DNA from: CALARM01 sp964431735
GTDB lineage: Bacteria > Vulcanimicrobiota > SpSt-956 > JAKJGF01
Reading direction: 5' to 3'
Assembly: GCA_964431735.1 (NCBI GenBank)
Contig: CAYSLJ010000236.1
Coordinates: forward strand, 1 to 7,875
Length of the DNA stretch: 7,875 bases
In this document: positions 1 to 4,498 of the stretch, in pieces
How the letters are laid out: every line of letters begins with the position of its first letter
Numbering within the stretch: the stretch's first letter is position 1
Made by a program: the position numbers and the translations under genes
Notes under the pieces: model-generated
What the model saw: the letters and a program-made list of their open reading frames with translations, nothing else
Told to the model about the DNA's origin: nothing
Database searches by the model: none

Positions 1-42
1 AAGGTATTTGATGACTTTTCGGATAGGCTCTTAGTACCGTAA
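1..42 (+). pseudogene. Possible 3' end or remnant of an upstream gene
   Basis: Frame 1 is open from the left edge to a TAA at 40-42 and would end in the residues RLLVP. After this stop the same frame stays open to a TAA at 169-171. It contains TYLERYLV at 61-84, which resembles TYLEQYLI encoded by the partial gene at the right edge of the window. This could be the end of a real upstream gene, or a decayed gene whose frame continues past the stop. The stretch is too short to name a family. Both readings are weak. Confidence 0.2.
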
Positions 43-92
43 CAGGTAAAAGGGTTACGAACTTATCTGGAGAGGTACTTAGTTTTATTCAA

Positions 93-155
93 TCACTCTT
101 TCCCCTTCACTCTTCATGACTCACTCTTCCCTCTTCACGACTCACGACTCATCCT
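93..155. repeat. Heptamer tandem tract, 9 units
   Basis: Nine consecutive 7-nt units fill 93-155 with no register slip. Each starts with T, and the commonest forms are TCACTCT and TCACGAC. Related heptamer tracts lie at 3780-3831 and 5794-5821, so this looks like a dispersed intergenic repeat family. On the - strand TCA reads as TGA, and the tract supplies TGA in all three - strand frames. Confidence 0.8.
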
Positions 156-162
156 CATTATG

Positions 163-206
163 TTAACATAAATTTAACATTCTGTTAATAATGTGTTAAT
201 ACTACG
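163..206 (+). promoter_or_regulatory. Four 11-bp direct repeats (TTAAYA boxes), candidate response-regulator operator
   Basis: TTAA occurs at 163, 174, 185 and 196, exactly 11 bp apart. The first two boxes are TTAACA and the last two TTAATA, each followed by a 5-bp spacer. The Bacillus PhoP box is a series of TT(A/T/C)ACA hexamers about 5 bp apart, and PhoB boxes also repeat every 11 bp, so the layout fits tandem binding by an OmpR/PhoB-family regulator. The array ends just upstream of a TATAAT at 211-216. The spacing is seen directly; the regulator is inferred. AT-richness is the main reason for caution. Confidence 0.5.
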
Positions 207-210
207 TGCA

Positions 211-216
211 TATAAT
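211..216 (+). promoter_or_regulatory. Putative -10 box for the fliK-like operon
   Basis: A perfect TATAAT lies 58 nt upstream of the fliK-like start. The position expected for a -35 box at 17-bp spacing (188-193) reads ATAATG, which is not a -35 match and falls between the third and fourth TTAA boxes. This suggests an activator-dependent promoter. In AT-rich DNA a lone TATAAT can also arise by chance. Confidence 0.4.
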
Positions 217-273
217 TAAAATTGAAAAAGTGGAGTTTCCCGGTAATTTCTTCATAGAAAGGGGAGAAAAGAA

Positions 274-1650
274 ATGGCTAAAGTCGGTAATGTGGGTGCT
301 ACATCTATTCAACCTGCGACAACTTCAACAGTAAAGCAGCAGTCTGTCATTTCTCCCCAGGATAAGAAGGTTACCTTTACAGGTAAGCAGGCTCCTCAGC
401 AACAACAGGTAAGAGATCAGGGGCAAAGACCTGCGGAAAAACAGGTAAAAAGACAGGATAGTCCGGTAAATCAGGGTAATTTTCAGATTTTATCTGCTAA
501 AGACGGAAAATATTCTATAAGACTTACCAATTTAAGCCAGAATATAGCTTTTGGCAGATTGAATATGAGGGATCTGTCGGCCCATCTGGCAAAACTCAAC
601 ATGCCCATGACAGAAAGTAATTTAAAGCTTGCAAAGAGTCTGCTTGAGTTTAAGATGCCCCTTACAAAGGAAAATCTTCAGGATGTAAAAACTGCTCTTG
701 CTATGATGACTCAAAAAACAGACGGTGACGTTCAGGCAGGGGTTTTTATGAAAATGAAATCTATGGGGATAACACCGGAAAATGCGAAAGCTCTTCAGAC
801 ACTGTTTGCAAAAAATCCAGATCTTGGTAAACAGCTAGATAATCTGCAGAAAATGGCAAGCTTTTTTGCAGCAGCAGGAGGTCATGTTCTCAATGACTCT
901 ATGATGGCTACCCTTATGAGTCAGGTGGCGAGTATGTTCGGAGATCTTATTCCAGAACCTAATAAAGGGGATAAGAAACTTGCCAGAAAGATTAAGGACC
1001 TTGCTGAAGAAGTCGGAATAGATGATGAAGAAAGCAGTATCGGACAGACAAAGAAATCAGGCAAACATGGTGCCAGAAAAAAATTATCCAATTTAAAACA
1101 GAAATTAAATGATAAGGTATCCAACCTGAGGGGATATATTCCGAAAGATCAGGAAGAAATTCTTGAAGAAACAGCAGAACTTATAAGAGAACTGGATGAA
1201 AATCTTGAATCCCAGAGACTTATTAATAATGCACCTTCAGTGGATGATGACAGTTTTATATATCTCCAGGTGCCTTTAAAAATGGGCAGTTCATCTCAGA
1301 CGGTTCATTTGATGCTTGATTATGAATATGATCTGAATGGACAGAAGGTTGTAAATCCAAAGAATACTAAACTGGTTTTTTCAATACAGACAGAAGATAT
1401 GGGAATTATCAATGTAATTATGAATATCAGGAGAAGGAATATTTCCTTCCATATGGAAGCTGAGCGTCAGGAAATTAAACAGCATATAAATAAAAATGCG
1501 CCTGAATTAATTAAAAAATTTAGAGATAGAGCCTATAAAGTGGGCAACTGGGATTGTGTTGTAGATAAGAATGTTCTAACCGTTCCCGATACGCTTCTTA
1601 AAAAAGAAGAGAACTTTGCTGAACTGGCCACTTTAGATGTGACTATATAA
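274..1650 (+). CDS. FliK-family flagellar hook-length control protein (YlqG-like)
   Basis: A 458-residue protein that probably measures hook length and triggers the substrate switch of the flagellar export apparatus. Residues 1-70 are Q-, P- and T-rich and look disordered, as in an exported FliK N-terminus. Residues 80-225 are helical and contain three related motifs of the form MP-[ML]-T-x-[ES]-NL (near 108, 127 and 162). Residues 230-315 form a charged linker. Residues 325-432 resemble the FliK C-terminal domain: a strand run TKLVFSIQTEDMGIINVIM, then RRNISFHMEAE and a helix around NKNAPELIKKF. The ATG at 274 follows a good Shine-Dalgarno, AAGGGGAG at 259-266. The flhX-type gene starts 15 nt after its stop, matching the Bacillus ylqG-ylqH pair, which supports the call. 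Sequence similarity in this family is low, so the family is likelier than the exact role. Confidence 0.72.
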   Translation: MAKVGNVGATSIQPATTSTVKQQSVISPQDKKVTFTGKQAPQQQQVRDQGQRPAEKQVKRQDSPVNQGNFQILSAKDGKYSIRLTNLSQNIAFGRLNMRDLSAHLAKLNMPMTESNLKLAKSLLEFKMPLTKENLQDVKTALAMMTQKTDGDVQAGVFMKMKSMGITPENAKALQTLFAKNPDLGKQLDNLQKMASFFAAAGGHVLNDSMMATLMSQVASMFGDLIPEPNKGDKKLARKIKDLAEEVGIDDEESSIGQTKKSGKHGARKKLSNLKQKLNDKVSNLRGYIPKDQEEILEETAELIRELDENLESQRLINNAPSVDDDSFIYLQVPLKMGSSSQTVHLMLDYEYDLNGQKVVNPKNTKLVFSIQTEDMGIINVIMNIRRRNISFHMEAERQEIKQHINKNAPELIKKFRDRAYKVGNWDCVVDKNVLTVPDTLLKKEENFAELATLDVTI

Positions 1651-1665
1651 ATATGGAAATTTGTT

Positions 1666-2055
1666 GTGAGTAAACATGATGATTTAGATGATTATGAAGA
1701 ATTTGATTATATTGAAGAGATACAGAGGGAAGATGTCCTGGAAGAGGAAGATAAAGAAAAAGTTGCCGTAGTTCTTCGTTTTGACCCGGAACAGGATAGT
1801 GCTCCCAGAATAGTGGCGGCAGGTAAAGGCGAAACTGCAGAACAGATAATAGAAGTAGCAGAACAGGGTGAAATACCTGTATATAAAGACGGAAATCTGG
1901 CCCAGAGCCTATCTGATTTTGAGGTGGGAGCAGTAATACCGGGTGAACTGTATGAACTTATAGCCGAAGTACTGATTTTTCTGTATCAACTCAATGAAGA
2001 ATGGATTAAAGACAGGGTTGTCTTTGAAGAAGATGAAGAAATTAATGGAAAATAA
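1666..2055 (+). CDS. flhX: FlhX/YlqH, stand-alone FlhB cytoplasmic-domain homologue
   Basis: A 129-residue protein matching the cytoplasmic C-terminal domain of the FlhB/YscU/EscU export-switch family. The segment from about residue 33 (VAVVLRFDPEQDSAP, then VAAGKGETAEQIIEVA, IPVYKDGNLAQSL, and ELYELIAEVLIFLYQL) follows the FlhB order after its cleavage site. The self-cleavage motif NPTH that precedes this in FlhB is absent: the residues there are DKEK. There are no membrane helices. The first 32 residues are strongly acidic, which is unusual. Such FlhX proteins can act with, or partly replace, the cleaved FlhB C-terminus in substrate switching. The start is a GTG 15 nt after the fliK-like stop with only a weak upstream purine run, so translation is probably coupled. 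No in-frame ATG is nearby. Confidence 0.85.
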   Translation: MSKHDDLDDYEEFDYIEEIQREDVLEEEDKEKVAVVLRFDPEQDSAPRIVAAGKGETAEQIIEVAEQGEIPVYKDGNLAQSLSDFEVGAVIPGELYELIAEVLIFLYQLNEEWIKDRVVFEEDEEINGK

Positions 2056-2082
2056 ATTGACCTTTATAGCAGGAGGTGAGGA

Positions 2083-2133
2083 TTGAAACATATTGCATCC
2101 TATAATATTTTAGGGTATAATTACACAGGGTAA
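2083..2133 (+). CDS. Possible 16-codon leader peptide upstream of flgF
   Basis: A near-perfect Shine-Dalgarno, AGGAGGTGA at 2071-2079, is followed 6-7 nt later by a TTG that opens a 16-codon frame (MKHIASYNILGYNYTG) ending in TAA at 2131-2133. This Shine-Dalgarno is stronger than that of flgF itself. However, the putative flgF promoter (2093-2121) lies inside the frame, so the peptide could only come from read-through of the upstream flhX transcript. It may be a leader peptide, the remnant of a lost gene, or a coincidence. Confidence 0.25.
   Translation: MKHIASYNILGYNYTG
2093..2121 (+). promoter_or_regulatory. Putative housekeeping-type promoter for flgFGJ
   Basis: TTGCAT at 2093-2098 and TATAAT at 2116-2121 are separated by exactly 17 bp, placing transcription start near 2128. 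The -10 box is perfect; the -35 box matches TTGACA only in its first three bases. A second TATAAT at 2101-2106 has no matching -35 box. No sigma-28 type motif is seen here. Confidence 0.5.
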
Positions 2134-2158
2134 AATTCAGAAAGGCAGGTGTCACTAA

Positions 2159-2920
2159 ATGTTAGACGGAATGAAAATTGCCACTCAGGGAATGCAGGCA
2201 ATGATGTACCAACAGGATATTATTTCAAATAATCTGGCAAATGTAAATACTTCAGGTTTTCAGGGTTCTGCCGGAATAACAAGATCTTTCGGTGCTGAAT
2301 TGATGAGTCAGATGGAAAATGAAGGTTATGAAGCAGTAGGAGGTGTACAGAACGGTGTTCCTACTGTAGCTATAAAGACTGCTACAAAATTTTCTCCCGG
2401 CGGAATGCAGGCAACAGGAAATCATACAGATTTAGCTCTTGGAAATAAAGGTTTCTTTACCATACAGGGAGATGACGGAAAAACAAAATTTACAAGAAAT
2501 GGAAATTTTGCAGTTAATGATCAGGGATTGCTTGTAACAGGTGACGGTTCTTCAGTAATTGGCTTTAACGGCCCTATCAGAATTCCCAAGGGAAAACAGT
2601 TTAAAGTAGATGACAGAGGAAATGTGGCAGTAGACGGAGAAAATATTGCCAGACTTCGTATTACCGAGTTCAATGATATAAATGATCTTTATAAAACAGG
2701 GAACAATGCATTTATGCCAAAGAACCCGACCAATGTAGGACAGATTTGTGCCAATCCTCAGGTCAGGCAGGGGTTCCTTGAAACATCAAATGTAAGTGTT
2801 GTAAAAGAAATGATTAAAATGATGGATGTAGAACGTGCCTACGAATCAAATGAAAAGGTTATACAGGCGGAAGATCAGATGCTACAGAAATCAATTCAGG
2901 AAGTTGGAAGAGTAGGTTAA
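2159..2920 (+). CDS. flgF: Flagellar basal-body rod protein FlgF-like
   Basis: A 253-residue protein of the flagellar rod/hook family, exported without a signal peptide and assembled in the distal or proximal rod. The N-terminal rod motif is seen at residues 21-35 (ISNNLANVNTSGFQG). The central domain has the usual LALGNKGFFTIQGDDGKTKFTRNG segment in two parts around residue 95. The C-terminal domain (about 205-250) has GFLETSNVSVVKEMIKMM and DVERAYESNEKVIQAEDQM. It is followed by a second, clearer FlgG, so by order and sequence this copy is FlgF (FlhO in Bacillus terms). The ATG is preceded by AAAGGCAGG at 2141-2149. The length is normal for the family. Confidence 0.9.
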   Translation: MLDGMKIATQGMQAMMYQQDIISNNLANVNTSGFQGSAGITRSFGAELMSQMENEGYEAVGGVQNGVPTVAIKTATKFSPGGMQATGNHTDLALGNKGFFTIQGDDGKTKFTRNGNFAVNDQGLLVTGDGSSVIGFNGPIRIPKGKQFKVDDRGNVAVDGENIARLRITEFNDINDLYKTGNNAFMPKNPTNVGQICANPQVRQGFLETSNVSVVKEMIKMMDVERAYESNEKVIQAEDQMLQKSIQEVGRVG

Positions 2921-2935
2921 TAATTTAATGGTAAA

Positions 2936-2976
2936 ATAAACTTTAGATGAAATTATGTAGAGGCAGTTTATCTAAA
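2936..2976 (+). promoter_or_regulatory. Overlapping inverted repeats before flgG
   Basis: ATAAACT at 2936-2942 is the reverse complement of AGTTTAT at 2965-2971. TTTAGAT at 2942-2948 is the reverse complement of ATCTAAA at 2970-2976. The two pairings share bases, so an RNA could form one or the other but hardly both in full. It lies in the 90-nt flgF-flgG gap, upstream of the flgG Shine-Dalgarno. A role in tuning translation or mRNA decay is inference. Confidence 0.3.
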
Positions 2977-3010
2977 TAATTTGAAAAATTCGGAAGGAGA
3001 GTGAATAGAT

Positions 3011-3775
3011 ATGATGAGAGGACTTTATACTGCAGCCTCTGGTATGATGGCCCAGCAGTTAAACATGGATACTATATCCAATAACCTCGCAAACGTAAAT
3101 ACTACCGGTTTTAAAAAGGGTAGAGTAAATTTTCAGGATTTAATGTATGCCAATTTGAATGACAGTGGAGAAAATAATCCTGCCGGTGCTCAGATAGGTA
3201 TGGGTGTAAGAGAGACCGGCACAGAAAAGAGCTTCAGCCAGGGCAGCATGAGCCAGACCAATGATCCTTTTGATCTTGCCATTCAGGGTAATGGTTTCTT
3301 TGAAGTTATTCAGCCTGATGGAAGTAAAGCCTATACACGTGACGGTTCTTTCAGTGTAAATCCACAGGGACAGCTTGTTACATCTACGGGAGATCTCGTT
3401 GGAGTAACCATTCCTCCGGGAGCTACTGATGTTAAGATTGATAAAGACGGAGCAGTTACTGCCGTACTGTCTGGCCAGAAAGATCCTGTACAGATTGGTA
3501 ATTTAATGCTTGTAGATTTTGTAAATCCTCAGGGTTTGAAAGCAATAGGAGCAAATAAATATCAGTCTACCAATGCATCCGGTCCTGCCCAGAAAGGTAA
3601 ACCTGGGGAAAATAATATGGGTTCCATAGCTCAGGGATACCTGGAAAAATCTAATATTAATGTTGTAGAAGAAATGATCAGTATCATTGAAGCCCAGAGA
3701 GCTTATGAAATAAACCAGAAGGGCGTCCAGTCAGCAGATCAGATGCAGAAACTGGCCAATCAACTTAAGAAATAA
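3011..3775 (+). CDS. flgG: Flagellar distal rod protein FlgG
   Basis: A 254-residue protein that forms the distal rod, the drive shaft crossing the cell envelope. It begins MMRGLYTAASGMMAQQ and carries ISNNLANVNTTGFKK at 22-36, both hallmarks of FlgG. The middle contains DPFDLAIQGNGFFEV and AYTRDGSFSVNPQGQLV. The C-terminus has GYLEKSNINVVEEMISII and EAQRAYEINQKGVQSADQM, close to the FlgG consensus. The length is just under the usual 260 or so. GGAAGGAGA at 2992-3000 serves as Shine-Dalgarno, with a rather long gap of about 11 nt to the first ATG; the second ATG (3014) is an alternative start. It is 90 nt downstream of flgF. Confidence 0.95.
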   Translation: MMRGLYTAASGMMAQQLNMDTISNNLANVNTTGFKKGRVNFQDLMYANLNDSGENNPAGAQIGMGVRETGTEKSFSQGSMSQTNDPFDLAIQGNGFFEVIQPDGSKAYTRDGSFSVNPQGQLVTSTGDLVGVTIPPGATDVKIDKDGAVTAVLSGQKDPVQIGNLMLVDFVNPQGLKAIGANKYQSTNASGPAQKGKPGENNMGSIAQGYLEKSNINVVEEMISIIEAQRAYEINQKGVQSADQMQKLANQLKK

Positions 3776-3779
3776 TTAA

Positions 3780-3831
3780 GTGAATGGTGAGTGGTGAATA
3801 GTGAACAACCACTCACCACTCACCACTTACG
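3780..3831. repeat. Inverted heptamer repeats forming a hairpin between flgG and flgJ
   Basis: Four 7-nt units of type GTGARTG or GTGAAYA (3780-3807) are followed by a 3-nt spacer and three units of type ACTCACC (3811-3831). The two halves are complementary: 3786-3796 pairs with 3814-3824 over 11 bp with a 17-nt loop, and 3777-3781 with 3825-3829 can add 5 bp. There is no U-run after the stem, so a classical terminator is unlikely. It may slow the polymerase or protect the mRNA end of flgFG. Confidence 0.8.
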
Positions 3832-3855
3832 ATTTAAGAAAGGCAGGTTTTAATT

Positions 3856-4200
3856 ATGCAGATTGATCGTCCACTTTTAAATATGAATAATGGTTCTCAG
3901 CTGCCAATCGGGCAGCAGTCTTTCTCTGTGCCTGTAGCAGCCAATGCGCCGTCACAGCATACACAGGATATGGCTTTAAAGAAACAGTGTCAGGAATTTG
4001 AATCTGTTCTTATAGGACAGATGTTCAAACAGATGAGGCCAAAAGCAGATGAAGAGGATATGTTCGGAAATACCAAAGATAGAGAAATGTTCAATGAAAT
4101 GCTGGATGGAGAAAGAGCCAAGATATGGGCCCAGGAAGGTGGCATAGGCCTGGCATCGGTAATGTTTCAGCAGATGAAAGATACAAATAAAAAGATGTAA
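3856..4200 (+). CDS. flgJ: FlgJ-type rod-binding protein without muramidase domain
   Basis: A 114-residue protein corresponding only to the N-terminal rod-binding (rod-cap/chaperone) half of FlgJ. Residues 1-36 are variable. From about 40 the motif CQEFESVLIGQMFKQMR matches the family's first helix, and the C-terminal part (MFNEMLDGERAKIW, then GGIGLASVMFQQM) matches its conserved end. The glucosaminidase domain of proteobacterial FlgJ is absent; single-domain forms are normal in many other phyla. It follows flgG with only the heptamer hairpin between. The ATG is preceded by AAAGGCAGG (3839-3847), identical to the flgF ribosome-binding site. Confidence 0.9.
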   Translation: MQIDRPLLNMNNGSQLPIGQQSFSVPVAANAPSQHTQDMALKKQCQEFESVLIGQMFKQMRPKADEEDMFGNTKDREMFNEMLDGERAKIWAQEGGIGLASVMFQQMKDTNKKM

Positions 4201-4261
4201 TTTTTGTGTAAACCTGGAATTATGGTTTGTGCTGATTATATGATATGTTTAATGTTTCTCT

Positions 4262-4316
4262 TAAAACTACAGAGTAAAACCACCTTCAAACAGTGAAGGT
4301 GGCTACTGTAGTTTTA
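4262..4316 (+). terminator. Two-part hairpin, possible terminator of flgFGJ
   Basis: TAAAACTACAG (4262-4272) pairs with 4306-4316 over 11 bp. Inside it CCACCTTCA (4280-4288) pairs with TGAAGGTGG (4294-4302) over 9 bp with a 5-nt loop. The outer stem ends in AAAA on the left and TTTT on the right, like a bidirectional terminator, about 60 nt after the flgJ stop. The internal loop and the short U-run make termination uncertain; a structured RNA is possible. Confidence 0.45.
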
Positions 4317-4348
4317 GGCTTTATTAAGAGTTTTTATTGATAAAGCCT
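4316..4348 (+). other. Second hairpin downstream of flgJ
   Basis: AGGCTTTAT (4316-4324) pairs perfectly with ATAAAGCCT (4340-4348) around a 15-nt loop. It directly abuts the preceding hairpin. A competing pairing exists: CTCTTA at 4258-4263 with TAAGAG at 4325-4330 would extend the first hairpin and use this one's loop. No U-run follows, so it is not an obvious terminator. Confidence 0.5.
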
Positions 4349-4498
4349 GTAAATAATCCACCTGTGATGTGTCACGAAATGTTGAGGTTGTATTTCATGC
4401 TAATAAGGTTTACACGAAATTTATGACACAGTCAAAAATTCTATTTCAGAATCGGTCATTTTAGACAGAAAGCTTGTTGAATGAAGGCAGACTTTACC

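Larger units (their letters stand above)
4199..4422. mobile_element. Possible MITE-like element with terminal inverted repeats
   Basis: GTGTAAACCT at 4206-4215 is the exact reverse complement of 4406-4415. Extending outward to 4199 and 4422 gives 15 matches in 17. Between these ends are two stable hairpins (4262-4316 and 4316-4348) and no gene. Non-coding DNA of about 220 bp with matching inverted ends and inner palindromes resembles a miniature inverted-repeat element. No clear target-site duplication is seen, and the 10-bp exact ends could be chance. The alternative is a structured untranslated region. Confidence 0.3.

Noticed and set aside
163..199. Two TTAA-N7-TTAA matches resembling the CtrA binding site upstream of a flagellar gene
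   Set aside because: CtrA is an alphaproteobacterial regulator and the gene content here is not alphaproteobacterial. The same bases are better described as four boxes with an 11-bp period.
217..247. Sigma-28-like promoter (TTAAA ... CCGGTAA) before the fliK-like gene
   Set aside because: The spacing is about 19 bp instead of about 16, and the -10 part has mismatches to CCGATAT.
4364..4375. CRP/FNR-like palindrome GTGA-N4-TCAC
   Set aside because: The half-sites are 4 nt apart, whereas CRP sites need 6, so it does not fit.
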